From positions 1,116,001-1,180,000 of the forward strand of contig CP065006.1 in the NCBI GenBank assembly GCA_016699695.1: 64,000 bases of DNA. Reading direction: 5' to 3'. This DNA comes from Bacteroidota bacterium. Lineage in GTDB: Bacteria > Bacteroidota > Bacteroidia > Bacteroidales > UBA10428. The translations under genes were made by a program, and so were the position numbers. This document shows, one piece after another, positions 24,652 to 34,269 of this stretch (the stretch's first letter is position 1; each line of letters opens with the position of its first letter). The notes under the pieces were generated by a model. The model ran no database searches, had not been told where the DNA came from, and was given only the letters and a program-made list of their open reading frames with translations.

Positions 24652-26055
24652 TTATAAGATGCCCTTTGCCTGGAGTATCTTAAAAAGTCGGCCTTCAAAC
24701 TCATCAGCTGGGGCCGGAGCGGGAGAAATGGAAAGCTTTCCTTCGTTGTCGACTAAATAATATGTTGGAAAAGCACGTATATCATATTGCTGAAGTATGT
24801 CTGGTTGATTGTCGAAATGCAAAAAAGTCCATTGATAACCACTTCGGTTAAGAAAATCTTTTACAACCTGAACATCGTCGTCAATCACAATGGTAACAAT
24901 TTCGAGGTATTGCTGATGCTTATTGTATAAGTTCTGCAGCATTACAAACTCGTTTAAACAAGTGTAACTAAAGCACGAACAAAAATTGAGGTATACAAAC
25001 TTTCCTTTCCACTTTTCGAGAGTGACCAGATTGCTATCCGTGTCATATAAGGCAAATGCAGGTGGGGTATAACCTGCCATCAGCCGGGTTACTTTGTTGT
25101 ATACTTGCCTGGCGGTGAATTTAATTGTTTCATTATCGGTTAAAACAATAAGGCTGTCGAGCAAAATAAGCATGCCGCTGCGTGAGAAGTTATCGTCGTA
25201 AAACTCACTGTGCAACGACTTCAGAAGCACCATGTTCAGCAACACGGCGGGTTGAAGCACCTCATCCTTTTCAAGAACTTCAATTACTGCAGAATAGCTT
25301 TTCGACTGAATGGCAGGAGCCAGTTGTTTTCCTTCCTCGGTGCGGCTGAAATAATCGAAATAACTATCGTACACCAGGTTAAACAACTCGATGTAAGCAG
25401 GATTATTAGCCAGAAAGGGTTGGTTTTTGAAATAAGCATCGGAAATGCTTTTCGATTTATGCTGGTAGGCAACAAAACGAAGCATTCCATATTTATAGCG
25501 GCGATAATCGTTAAAAAAAGGATGGGTAGATTTTGCAAAAGGTTTATCGAGTTGCTCTATGTCTTTGTCGAGTTGCAAAAACTCTACATCGTTACTAAAA
25601 ACCTTTTCGGTATGCTTCAAATAAAAAGGATAGAACCCATCGTCGAACATCCGTATCTGTATATTCAAATCATCGCTCTTAGCATTGATGATCCCCAGAT
25701 GTGCTTCGGTATAGCGAAAAAAAGGATTAAGCTTATCGCTTCTGGTTTTTGGTCGGAGCAGTGGCAATACCACCTCGTAATGCTTCTCTGGTTCCACAAA
25801 AAGAAATACTTTGTCGGTTCCAAGGTATGCAAACACATAAGTAATTTCTGAAACCGGCAGATCGAAAACGAATTTTCCATCAGTACCAACTACAGCCCTC
25901 GATATTTCTGTCTCAGTTCCGGTAATCGGATCGGCAGAATGAAGCCAGATTATCTCCGTACCGGCATAATTGGTGTCGGTACCTGAAATTGTAGACGCCA
26001 TTAGCCTTGATGACCAAAAAAACAAAAGAAAAAAGCTAACTGGGATTTTATTCAT
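24652..26055 (-). CDS. Secreted thioredoxin-fold protein with an altered active site
   Basis: This 467-residue protein has a signal peptide, an N-terminal beta-rich domain (about residues 20-110) like the DUF4369 domain of Bacteroidota TlpA proteins, a helical middle, and a C-terminal thioredoxin fold (about 330-467) with a cis-proline in RAFPTYYLVD. Where TlpA proteins have WCxxC, this protein has NFCSCFSYTC (357-366): Ser363 replaces the first cysteine and Cys366 remains. Extra cysteines at 359 and 361 might take part instead. It overlaps coaD by 8 bases, so the two may be coupled. Confidence 0.75.
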   Translation of the reverse strand: MNKIPVSFFLLFFWSSRLMASTISGTDTNYAGTEIIWLHSADPITGTETEISRAVVGTDGKFVFDLPVSEITYVFAYLGTDKVFLFVEPEKHYEVVLPLLRPKTRSDKLNPFFRYTEAHLGIINAKSDDLNIQIRMFDDGFYPFYLKHTEKVFSNDVEFLQLDKDIEQLDKPFAKSTHPFFNDYRRYKYGMLRFVAYQHKSKSISDAYFKNQPFLANNPAYIELFNLVYDSYFDYFSRTEEGKQLAPAIQSKSYSAVIEVLEKDEVLQPAVLLNMVLLKSLHSEFYDDNFSRSGMLILLDSLIVLTDNETIKFTARQVYNKVTRLMAGYTPPAFALYDTDSNLVTLEKWKGKFVYLNFCSCFSYTCLNEFVMLQNLYNKHQQYLEIVTIVIDDDVQVVKDFLNRSGYQWTFLHFDNQPDILQQYDIRAFPTYYLVDNEGKLSISPAPAPADEFEGRLFKILQAKGIL

Positions 26056-26536
26056 TCTTTAACAAATCTTTGTCGATTTTAAGCCGGCTTGGCAAGAAGG
26101 AAGAGGCATCGCCTCCATAGCGTATAATATCGCGCACAATGGTAGAATTGATAAAAGTATGATGTGATTCGGTAAGTAAAAAAACTGTTTCGATTCCTTT
26201 TTCAAGCAAGCGGTTTGTTTGGCCAATGGCCCTTTCGTATTCGAAATCGGCCGATGTGCGTAACCCCCGCAGGATATATTGAGCACCTACCTCTTTGCAA
26301 TAATCAATGGTTAGTTTGCTGTAGCTCGATACCATAATCTTGCTCTCGTTTTCGAAGACATCGCGTATCCACTGCATTCTCTTCTCTAAGGGAAAATATC
26401 CGCTTTTATTGATATTAAAACCAATGGAGATAACTATTTTATCGAACAAGGGCATGGCGCGGCGTACAACCGATTCGTGACCAACGGTGAATGGATCAAA
26501 GGATCCGGGGAAAAGAGCAATGCGGTTTTTTTCCAT
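26048..26536 (-). CDS. coaD: Phosphopantetheine adenylyltransferase
   Basis: This 162-residue enzyme forms dephospho-CoA from 4'-phosphopantetheine and ATP, the penultimate step of CoA synthesis. LFPGSFDPFTVGHESVV (residues about 8-24) contains the TxGH nucleotidyltransferase motif, and YILRGLRTSADFEYE (about 86-100) is the family signature. Length is normal. It precedes and slightly overlaps the thioredoxin-fold gene. It is downstream of the HAD/LiaF-like pair on the same strand, with an 90-base gap. Confidence 0.96.
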   Translation of the reverse strand: MEKNRIALFPGSFDPFTVGHESVVRRAMPLFDKIVISIGFNINKSGYFPLEKRMQWIRDVFENESKIMVSSYSKLTIDYCKEVGAQYILRGLRTSADFEYERAIGQTNRLLEKGIETVFLLTESHHTFINSTIVRDIIRYGGDASSFLPSRLKIDKDLLKNE

Positions 26537-26626
26537 CTGGTGGGAATTTTGAATTCTATCGGTTTGCCGGTAAAAATGCCTTTATGCATCTGTCGGCATA
26601 CTGCGATTGCCCTAAAATTAGTAAGA

Positions 26627-27268
26627 TTATCTGATATCGAGCAAGCTTTTCAGGTTATTAATAACCAGGTTTCCGTTCACACGTAAGCGGCTTGCCGATT
26701 GATGCCCGTTTGATACCAGCACTGCCTGAATGCCCAAGGCATCAGAAACTTCCTTGTCGTGAAGAGTGTCGCCCACAAACAACATGCTTTCAGATTCAAT
26801 AGAGTTATTTGCCAGAAACTCCAATGCCAAATGGGTTTTGCTTTCTGCAAAAATATTCTGAATGCCAAGTACCTCTTCAAAAAATACATTCAGCTTAGCT
26901 TCCTCAACCTGCTTGTTCAGCATGCCTTGTTCCATAGCCGAAACAATTACCTGCCTTACTCCCTTATTCTTAAAATGGGTGAGCGTCTCCACTGTGTATG
27001 GTTGAATGCTGGCGCGATGAAAATGTTGCTGATAATTTTCGATGAATTCCACCGAAAGGTCTTCGAAATTCTCCTGTTCAAATCTAAAACCCAAATGCTG
27101 ATAATAATGCTTCACCGGAAAACCAAATACCGATTTGTAATATCCTTCTTCGATGGTTGGCATTTTACGTTTCGAAAGCATGTCATTCATAGCCTGCACG
27201 CAGACGCCTGTATCATTGAGCAGTGTTCCGTTCCAATCCCAGAAAATAAGCTTGGGCAATGGCTTCAT
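26627..27268 (-). CDS. HAD-family hydrolase (phosphoglycolate phosphatase-like)
   Basis: This 213-residue protein is a HAD phosphatase with a helical cap. Motif I is IFWDWNGTLLND (about residues 8-19), where the nucleophile Asp is followed by WNGT instead of the commoner FDGT. Motif II is VIVSAMEQ near 110-117, motif III includes the lysine before VGDTLHD, and motif IV is MLFVGDTLHDKEVSDALG near 165-182. The closest named relatives are phosphoglycolate phosphatases, but the substrate is unproven. Its start overlaps the LiaF-like stop by one base. Confidence 0.8.
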   Translation of the reverse strand: MKPLPKLIFWDWNGTLLNDTGVCVQAMNDMLSKRKMPTIEEGYYKSVFGFPVKHYYQHLGFRFEQENFEDLSVEFIENYQQHFHRASIQPYTVETLTHFKNKGVRQVIVSAMEQGMLNKQVEEAKLNVFFEEVLGIQNIFAESKTHLALEFLANNSIESESMLFVGDTLHDKEVSDALGIQAVLVSNGHQSASRLRVNGNLVINNLKSLLDIR

Positions 27269-27810
27269 TAAAATCCCTGTTTCTTTTGAGTAATATCGAT
27301 GTTTCCAAACACTGCGTTGGCTTCAATCTGAACAAAATGGGTAAGTGCTGAGTCGTGGTCCGAGACGAAATCGGACGAGCCAAATGCTGCAGTATTTCCA
27401 TTGGGCAGTTTCACTGCGCCGAATACTGCCTCTGCTTTAATCCGCACAGGTAATCCTTCGGGTAAAATAACCTGTGAATCGCCAAAAACAGTATTAAACT
27501 CCAGCTTCAAGCCTTTGTCGGTAGGAATGGCAGCATCGCCAAAATTATATACACTTTTTCCAAATACCGTACTGTATTCCGTATTGCTGGTCGGAAACTC
27601 AGTATATATCCTATTATTGAAAACCACTTGTGAATCTCCCATATGACTTGACATAGAAGGTTTTCCAATTAGTATTCGGATGCCAATAAAAATAAAAACA
27701 ATGGCAATTACTACACGCATGATGCTAATGCCAAATACTACCTTAAAAATGATGCTAAGACCAATTACAATCAGAAGCACTCCCCAAAAAAATCCTGGTC
27801 CCATTTTCAT
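27268..27810 (-). CDS. LiaF-like membrane protein
   Basis: This 180-residue protein begins with two or so transmembrane helices (about residues 5-50, rich in Ile and Val, including a GVLLIVIGL motif). A soluble C-terminal beta-structured domain with repeated VFGD/VFGAV/VFGNI units follows, as in the LiaF and DUF2154 families. In Firmicutes LiaF restrains a cell-envelope stress sensor kinase; in this phylum the role is not established. It is the first gene of a pair with the HAD hydrolase. Confidence 0.65.
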   Translation of the reverse strand: MKMGPGFFWGVLLIVIGLSIIFKVVFGISIMRVVIAIVFIFIGIRILIGKPSMSSHMGDSQVVFNNRIYTEFPTSNTEYSTVFGKSVYNFGDAAIPTDKGLKLEFNTVFGDSQVILPEGLPVRIKAEAVFGAVKLPNGNTAAFGSSDFVSDHDSALTHFVQIEANAVFGNIDITQKKQGF

Positions 27811-27913
27811 AGTGTTTTAGTTTTATGCACCGAAAATAAGCATTACTTACCCAGATGCAAGAACAGAATCGGTAAAAAACCTCTTTCTGTCGATAAAATG
27901 AGTATAAGATAGG

Positions 27914-30364
27914 TTAATTAATCACAGATGCGTCTTTCACTTTTTGTTGTAGCAAGGCTCCCTTTAATACATCCACCACATTGTGGACATATACAAAATG
28001 AAGCCCTTTAATATATATTTCGTTGATTTCCTCTACATCTTTTCTGTTTTCGGCCGAAAGGAAAATCTCTTTGATTCCTGCTCTTTTTGCAGCGAGAATT
28101 TTCTCTTTTATGCCGCCCACTGGCAAAACCTTGCCCCTAAGGGTAATTTCGCCAGTCATAGCAATATCCTGCTTCACTTTTCTTTGTGTAAAGGCCGATG
28201 CCAGTGAGGTTGCCATGGTTATACCGGCCGAGGGTCCATCCTTAGGTATAGCTCCTTCGGGAACATGAATGTGCACATTCCACTTTTCAAACAAATCAGG
28301 CTCCAGGTTTAATAGATGACTATGTGCCTTAAGGTATTCGAGGGCAATAAAAGCCGATTCTTTCATTACATCGCCCAGATTTCCTGTGAGGGTGAGTGTT
28401 CCTTTGCCACGGCTCAGGCTGGTTTCGATAAATAAAATATCTCCGCCGGCTGCTGTCCAGGCAAGTCCTGTAACCACACCTGCATAATCATTCCCCTGCG
28501 ATTTTTCTTTCTGATACCGGGGCTTACCCATAATCTCAGTTATTTGTTCAAGCAAAAGCTCGTGGTTGTATACCTCGTTCATAGCCACTTTTCTGGCCAC
28601 TACGCGTGATATTTTTGCAAGAGCTTTGTCGAGCTGCCTGACCCCTGACTCGCGTGTGTAGTTTTCGATCAGAAACTCAAGACTCTTTTTATTGAAACCA
28701 TAGTGATTCTTTTTTAAACCATGAGCTTCTATGTTTTTAGGTATTAAATGCCTTTTAGCAATCTCAGCCTTTTCTTCGATGATATAACCACTAATATCGA
28801 TTAATTCCATGCGGTCGAGTAAGGCAGGATGAATACTTGAAACTGTGTTGGCAGTTGCTATAAACAATACTTTCGACAAATCGAAATCAAGCTCAATAAA
28901 ATTATCATGAAAAGTACTGTTCTGCTCCGGATCAAGAACTTCGAGCATTGCCGATGAAGGATCTCCATGAGCATCGCGCCCAAGCTTGTCAATCTCGTCT
29001 AGCATAAACACAGGATTTGCAGATTTAATCTTTTTCAAATTCTGAATTATACGTCCTGGCATGGCGCCAATGTAGGTTTTCCTGTGCCCGCGTATCTCGG
29101 CTTCATCGCGCAAACCACCCAGCGACATGCGCACGTATTGCCTTCCGAGTGCCTTGGCAACCGATTTACCCAGCGAGGTTTTTCCTACCCCCGGAGGGCC
29201 TACCAGGCATAGTATGGGCGATTTCAGATCGCCTTTGAGCTTAAGCACTGCAAGATGCTCGAGAATACGGTCTTTTACCTTGTCGAGCCCAAAGTGATCC
29301 TTATCGAGTATGGTTTTTGCCCGCTTAAGGTTGAAATTATCTTTTGTGTATTCGTTCCATGGCAATTCCAGCAAGGTCTGAACGTAATTAAGCTGTACAG
29401 AATATTCGCCAGTTGCAGGATTAAGCCGGTTAAGCTTTTGTACTTCTTTTTCGAAAGTCGCTTTTATCGGATCGCTCCATTTTTTCTTGCTCCCCTGCTC
29501 AAGCAAATCCTTAATTTCCTGCTCAATGGGGTTTCCACCCAGTTCGTTCTGAATGGTTTTCATTTGTTGATGCAGCATGTATTCGCGCTGCTGTTGGTCT
29601 ATGTCGAATTTAACCTTCGATTGTATATCGTTCTTTAATTCGAGCAGTTGTACCTCTTTCACGAGATATTCCAGAAGAGTTATCCCCCTATCTTTCAGTT
29701 GATCGATTGAAAGTAATTTTTGCTTGTCTTTTAGTGCGATATCGCTGTTTGAACTAATGAAATTAATTAAGAAGGCCGAACTACCTATATTTTTAACCGC
29801 AAAGGAAGCCTCAGGGGGTATATTGCTTGATAGATTGATAATCCGAAGCGAAAGGTCTTTCAGAGAACCTACAATGGCCTCGTATTCTGCATCCTTTCCC
29901 CGGGGTTTTATATCTTCAAGTGGACTAACATTAGCTTTTAGGTAAGGGGTTGAATTTACAATCTCATTTATTTTGAAACGTTTTTTACCCTGAATTATCA
30001 CTGAAATCGAGCTATCGGGCATTTCCAGAATGCGTAGAATCTGGGCAACCGTGCCAATTTCGTTTAAATCCTTGCCCTGTGGTTCGTCAATAGCCGGATC
30101 TACCTGCGACACAGCTCCGATGAGCTTATTATCGCCATAAATTTCACGAATGAGTTGAATCGATTTTTGCCGGCTAACCGAAATCGGTAACACTACACCC
30201 GGAAAAAGTACCGTATTACGCAACGGTAAAATTGGCAGTAATTCTGGCACCTCCGAATTCAGTATAAACTCCTCGTCTTCCTCAGAAATCAATGGAATAA
30301 ACTCCGAGTCTTCAGACATGGAGGTTGCTATATAGAAACTATTTTTATTGCTTTTATCAATCAT
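27914..30364 (-). CDS. lon: ATP-dependent protease Lon
   Basis: This 816-residue AAA+ protease degrades damaged and regulatory proteins in the cytoplasm. The N-terminal LON substrate domain starts with LPILPLRNTVLFPGVVLPI (about residues 41-59). GPPGVGKTSLGKS is Walker A (around 388-400) and VFMLDEIDK is Walker B. The protease domain has the Ser-Lys dyad, with PKDGPSAGITMA holding the serine and KEKILAAKRAG the lysine. A Ser/Glu-rich N-terminal extension is usual in this phylum. It is monocistronic. Confidence 0.97.
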   Translation of the reverse strand: MIDKSNKNSFYIATSMSEDSEFIPLISEEDEEFILNSEVPELLPILPLRNTVLFPGVVLPISVSRQKSIQLIREIYGDNKLIGAVSQVDPAIDEPQGKDLNEIGTVAQILRILEMPDSSISVIIQGKKRFKINEIVNSTPYLKANVSPLEDIKPRGKDAEYEAIVGSLKDLSLRIINLSSNIPPEASFAVKNIGSSAFLINFISSNSDIALKDKQKLLSIDQLKDRGITLLEYLVKEVQLLELKNDIQSKVKFDIDQQQREYMLHQQMKTIQNELGGNPIEQEIKDLLEQGSKKKWSDPIKATFEKEVQKLNRLNPATGEYSVQLNYVQTLLELPWNEYTKDNFNLKRAKTILDKDHFGLDKVKDRILEHLAVLKLKGDLKSPILCLVGPPGVGKTSLGKSVAKALGRQYVRMSLGGLRDEAEIRGHRKTYIGAMPGRIIQNLKKIKSANPVFMLDEIDKLGRDAHGDPSSAMLEVLDPEQNSTFHDNFIELDFDLSKVLFIATANTVSSIHPALLDRMELIDISGYIIEEKAEIAKRHLIPKNIEAHGLKKNHYGFNKKSLEFLIENYTRESGVRQLDKALAKISRVVARKVAMNEVYNHELLLEQITEIMGKPRYQKEKSQGNDYAGVVTGLAWTAAGGDILFIETSLSRGKGTLTLTGNLGDVMKESAFIALEYLKAHSHLLNLEPDLFEKWNVHIHVPEGAIPKDGPSAGITMATSLASAFTQRKVKQDIAMTGEITLRGKVLPVGGIKEKILAAKRAGIKEIFLSAENRKDVEEINEIYIKGLHFVYVHNVVDVLKGALLQQKVKDASVIN

Positions 30365-30466
30365 CTCTGTTTTCTATTCGTCATTCAATATGCCATAAAC
30401 CGACAAGCTGTCAGGCACAGGCGGTTTTACCACGGAAAAGGCTCATAGGCAATTGCTGTGCCAGCA

Positions 30467-31639
30467 TTAAAAACGACGGTATTTATCGGTGTAATTAAAA
30501 ATATATTGCAGTATTTTAAGATCCTGTTCATCGAGTGAAAGTTTACGGCGCCCCATCACAATGCGCGCTGTTTCAAGTGCTTTTTCAAAAGGATAGACTG
30601 AAAAACCAGATGCCCCGCCCCACGAAAAAGAGGGTACAAAATTGCGCGGAAAACCACTACCAAAAATGTTGGCACTAAAACCCACCACCGTTCCGGTATT
30701 AAACATGGTATTGATACCGCATTTCGAATGGTCGCCCATAATCAAACCACAAAATTGCAAACCGGTTGGGGCAAATTTCTCCGTGGCATAATCCCACATT
30801 TTCACTTTGTCGTAGTTATTCTTCAGGTTCGAATTGTTGGTATCGGCACCCAGGTTGCACCATTCGCCCAATACAGCGTTGCCCAGGTAGCCATCGTGCC
30901 CTTTGTTGGAATAAGCCTGCAACACCGAGTTTTGTATCTCCCCGCCCACTTTACACCATGGGCCTATGGTAGTAGCCCCATAAATTTTAGCGCCCATTTT
31001 AATGGTAGCGTGTTCGCAAAGTGCAAGGGGTCCTTTGATAAGGGCTCCGGGCATAATTTCGGCTCCCTCGCCAATATAAACAGGCCCTTCGGTAGCATCG
31101 ATGGTAACAAACTCAAGTTTAGCGCCTTGTTCAACAAATATGTTCTCTGGTGCAAGTATGTTGTTTGTTTTGCTTATAGCTGCTGTTTTACTTCCTGCAG
31201 CAATCTGTTCGAAATCGAATCGCAGTGCAACATCATTTTTTTCAAAAATATCCCAGGGGTGCTCAATGGTTACTAAATGGCTCGTAAATTCGATTGTGTC
31301 GGCAATGTCCCCTGGAAGGTAGGTTGAGTATTTAAAGGCCACAAGATTTCCGCTAAAAGTGAGGCCTTGCTTGAATTTCAATGCAGAAATTGCTTTAACG
31401 AAATCGTGGTCGGGCAATACGCTAGCTGCCACAAAAATATTTTCTGCTTCGGTTATTGCCGGATATTTCGAAGCCAGGTAATCCTGAGTTTGCCAGCTAA
31501 CCTGGTTGGCCACCCTCTCCCACTTCTCGCGCAGTGTTGTAATTCCTACTCTAAGTTCGGCCACTGGTCGGGTAAAGCTTAAGGGAAGCAGTGCTTGCCA
31601 TTGGGGTCCATCAAACAGAATGAGGTTATTTAGTATCAT
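30467..31639 (-). CDS. GlmU-like sugar nucleotidyltransferase-family protein
   Basis: This 390-residue protein begins MILNNLILFDGPQWQALLPL and has SFTRPVAELRVGI (about residues 22-34), the signature of a Bacteroidota GlmU-like family. The N-terminal part is a shortened nucleotidyltransferase-like domain. The C-terminal half (about 160-350) is a left-handed beta-helix made of hexapeptide repeats such as IYGATTIG and VGGEIQNS. It lacks a canonical LxxGxGTRM nucleotide loop, so true transferase activity is uncertain. A role in sugar-nucleotide metabolism is inferred. Confidence 0.7.
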   Translation of the reverse strand: MILNNLILFDGPQWQALLPLSFTRPVAELRVGITTLREKWERVANQVSWQTQDYLASKYPAITEAENIFVAASVLPDHDFVKAISALKFKQGLTFSGNLVAFKYSTYLPGDIADTIEFTSHLVTIEHPWDIFEKNDVALRFDFEQIAAGSKTAAISKTNNILAPENIFVEQGAKLEFVTIDATEGPVYIGEGAEIMPGALIKGPLALCEHATIKMGAKIYGATTIGPWCKVGGEIQNSVLQAYSNKGHDGYLGNAVLGEWCNLGADTNNSNLKNNYDKVKMWDYATEKFAPTGLQFCGLIMGDHSKCGINTMFNTGTVVGFSANIFGSGFPRNFVPSFSWGGASGFSVYPFEKALETARIVMGRRKLSLDEQDLKILQYIFNYTDKYRRF

Positions 31640-31722
31640 TTCGATATTATTTGAAACAGCAATTTAGTAAGAAAGCACGAGGTATGAAAAACCATAGCTA
31701 AAAGGCGGGTGCATAAAAAAAA

Positions 31723-31745
31723 AGCCCTGCGTATAAGGCAGGGCT
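31723..31745 (-). terminator. Intrinsic terminator after rpmE2
   Basis: AGCCCTGC (31723-31730) and GCAGGGCT (31738-31745) form an 8-base stem with a 7-base loop. On the minus strand it is followed by nine T residues. It lies 24 bases after the rpmE2 stop. Confidence 0.85.
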
Positions 31746-31769
31746 ATATGGTGTTGAACCAAAAAGATA

Positions 31770-32036
31770 TTACTTGGTTTTGTTGTCGATATGCTTTTTG
31801 TATTTGGTGTTGAATTTATCTACACGTCCGGCAGTATCGACAAATTTCATCTTACCTGTAAAGAAAGGATGCGAAGTATTTGAAATTTCCACTTTTACCA
31901 GAGGATATTCGTTACCATCGGTATGTTTTACGGTTTCTCTTGCATTAACCGTTGAACGGGTAAGAAATGTTTCTCCGTTGGACATATCTCTGAAGACTAC
32001 TAGTCTAAAATTTTCGGGGTGAATTCCTTTTTTCAT
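31770..32036 (-). CDS. rpmE2: 50S ribosomal protein L31 type B
   Basis: Starting at MKKGIHPENFR this 88-residue protein is L31, a 50S protein bridging the subunits. It has no cysteines, so it is the zinc-independent type B form. SHPFFTGKMKFVDTAGRVDKF near residues 54-74 (SHPFFTGK plus VDTAGRVDKF) is diagnostic. The open frame extends 21 codons further upstream, but MKKGIHPENFR is the standard start. In species with both types the B form replaces the zinc form under zinc limitation; no second copy is in this window. Confidence 0.95.
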   Translation of the reverse strand: MKKGIHPENFRLVVFRDMSNGETFLTRSTVNARETVKHTDGNEYPLVKVEISNTSHPFFTGKMKFVDTAGRVDKFNTKYKKHIDNKTK

Positions 32037-32220
32037 CAGAATAAATTTAATTTTTTGGACTGATGGAACATTCAAGTTACTGTTTTTGCAAACATTCATG
32101 TTTACATAACACTTGGCGTTTCATCGCTTATTGTTTAACAGATCGGTTTAAATATCTAAAACTGGAGTGCAAAATTAACTATTTTTTCTTTTATCCAAAG
32201 AATATCTCACTTTTTTTTAC

Positions 32221-33402
32221 TCAATATTGCTTTCCTTCAAATTCATTTGTAAAGCGCTCGAATGGTAAGCTATCGTCGAAAAGCTTTAGGTAGGTTACGT
32301 GAGTTTTTGCATGTGTTGCCCCACTTGAAGTATAGGTTCCGCGCATTTTTTTGTTGTAATCGCCTACCCAGCTTAATTCAAGTTTCTGAATTTGCTGCTG
32401 TTTCTGAAGAGTATTCAATAATTGGTAAAACAAAGCACCTGCAATGCCACTGTTTTGCTGATCGGGTGCTACCCCACCCACAAAAACGCGCACACAGGTA
32501 ATTGCACGCTTTTTATAGTAAAGAAACTTTAGTTTATTGATAATATTGAGTTTGCCATTGCCAAGCTTTACAAGTACTTGGTTTAAATCGGGCATCACAC
32601 CCAAAAAACCTGCTACCTTCCCTTTATCAAAGGCAAACCACATCAGTTTAGGATCGAGTATGGGTTTTGACTCCAATAGCATCTGGCGCACATCATTGGC
32701 CTCCAGAGGCATATAGTTGTCGTGGAAAACCGACCAGATTGCGTTGTAAATTTCCACAAAATGATCCACAAATTCATCGAGCTTATCCCAGGTAAGGTGT
32801 TCGAAACGGTAATCGGGACGCGTAGATACGTATTCGGCAAACTTCACCATACGCTCGGGCCAGCCACTGTGTACGTCCTTTTCGTAAGAAATTTGTTCGA
32901 AATAGTTTTTAAACCCATAGGACTCAAAGAGGTTTTGATAATAAGGAAAGTTATAGGGCATGGCATAGCATTGCTGTTTAAAACCCATTACCAGTAAGCC
33001 CCAGTGGTTGTAATTCTCGCCAAAATTAACAGGGCCCTGCATAGCCTGCATGCCACGTGCAGCCAGCCAGTTACGAGCCGAGTCAAAAAGCAGGTTGGCT
33101 GCCTGTTGGTTGTTTATACATTCGAAAAAACCACAAGCCCCGGTCGGATACTTAAAATGGTGAATGAGGTTATTGTCGTAAAAAGCAGCAATGCGACCTA
33201 TGGGCTGGTCGCTTGCATCGTCGTAAAGCACCCAGCGTATAGCCTCGCCATAACGAAATTTTTTATTCCGCTTCGGGTCGAAAATACCTTCGATCTCCAC
33301 ATCAAGCGGACACACCCAGTTTATATCGTAACGATACAATCGTTTGGGCACATCGAGAAAAACCTGCTGCAATTTTTTGCTTGTAACTTCAACTAGTCTC
33401 AT
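32221..33402 (-). CDS. GNAT-fold protein of unknown function
   Basis: This 393-residue protein has a two-part architecture recalling tandem GNAT folds. The N-terminal half contains GPVNFGENYNHWGLLVMGF (around residues 123-141) and the C-terminal half VFVGGVAPDQQNSGIAGALF, split as VGGVAPDQQNSGIAG near 310-325, like the acetyl-CoA-binding loop (V-x-P-x-x-Q/R-x-x-G-x-G/A). There is no signal peptide. Similar cytoplasmic proteins occur across Bacteroidota without a known substrate. It stands alone, and no function can be assigned beyond possible acyl transfer. Confidence 0.55.
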   Translation of the reverse strand: MRLVEVTSKKLQQVFLDVPKRLYRYDINWVCPLDVEIEGIFDPKRNKKFRYGEAIRWVLYDDASDQPIGRIAAFYDNNLIHHFKYPTGACGFFECINNQQAANLLFDSARNWLAARGMQAMQGPVNFGENYNHWGLLVMGFKQQCYAMPYNFPYYQNLFESYGFKNYFEQISYEKDVHSGWPERMVKFAEYVSTRPDYRFEHLTWDKLDEFVDHFVEIYNAIWSVFHDNYMPLEANDVRQMLLESKPILDPKLMWFAFDKGKVAGFLGVMPDLNQVLVKLGNGKLNIINKLKFLYYKKRAITCVRVFVGGVAPDQQNSGIAGALFYQLLNTLQKQQQIQKLELSWVGDYNKKMRGTYTSSGATHAKTHVTYLKLFDDSLPFERFTNEFEGKQY

Positions 33403-33513
33403 GCTTTTTCAATAGATCGCACAAAAATACAACAATGATTGACTTTTAAAAACCTGTCTGACTGTATTTGCTTTTAGATCCATTAAGCCCATTTTCATAC
33501 CACAATAAATAAC

Positions 33514-34269
33514 CTACTTACCCAGCCAATCTTTAAAAAGAGCCACACGCTCGCGGCTAATGATCAATTCCTCGCTGGAATTGTTGGTAAGAATTACACG
33601 CAGCCTGCTACTCGAATAAGAGATAATATCTTTGATGGCGCCGGATGCAATAATATATTTTCGGTTTATTCTGAAAAATTTTGCAGGATCGAGCAGTTCG
33701 GTGAGCTGATCGAGCGAATAATTTATATCATAATCGCGCCCCTGAAGATTTTGAAGAAAACTTACCTTTTCCATGCAATAGAAGCATTGTATCTCGTCGG
33801 TAGTAAATACTTTAATATGCTCACCCACTTTCACAACAAATTTATTCTTGTAACTATTGGTAAGGGTTTTTAATACCGTGTCGAACAGGTGCGCCGGGTA
33901 GGCCATTGATTTATGGCTACTTTTAAATTTTTCAATTGCAGCTACCAGTTCATTGAAATCGATGGGCTTAAGCAAATAATCGATGCTGTTTAGCTTAAAT
34001 GCCTTAAGGGCATATTCGTCGAAAGCTGTGGTGAAAATAATAGGCGATGTCACCTGAGCTTGTTCGAAAATCTCAAAGCTTAGACCGTCTGAAAGCTGAA
34101 TATCCAGAAAAATTAAATCGGGTGCCTGGTTTGATTCGTTAAAAAATGCTACCGCTTTTCGAACCGATTGGAGAGTGTCGATTATGCAGATATTTTTATC
34201 GTATTTAAGCAGCATATCGGCAAGCCGGGAGGCTGCAATTTTTTCATCTTCGATAATTAAACAATTCAT
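33514..34269 (-). CDS. LytTR-family response regulator
   Basis: This 251-residue protein has a receiver domain (about residues 1-118) with acidic residues in IIEDEK, the phospho-acceptor Asp in LIFLDIQL, and the conserved lysine in YLLKPI. A LytTR DNA-binding domain follows (about 145-250), with FFRINRKYIIA and the C-terminal ISRERVALFKDWLG. Its ATG overlaps the stop of the sensor kinase by four bases (ATGA), so kinase and regulator form a matched pair. Target genes are unknown; the TonB receptor cluster just upstream is a candidate. Confidence 0.9.
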   Translation of the reverse strand: MNCLIIEDEKIAASRLADMLLKYDKNICIIDTLQSVRKAVAFFNESNQAPDLIFLDIQLSDGLSFEIFEQAQVTSPIIFTTAFDEYALKAFKLNSIDYLLKPIDFNELVAAIEKFKSSHKSMAYPAHLFDTVLKTLTNSYKNKFVVKVGEHIKVFTTDEIQCFYCMEKVSFLQNLQGRDYDINYSLDQLTELLDPAKFFRINRKYIIASGAIKDIISYSSSRLRVILTNNSSEELIISRERVALFKDWLGK

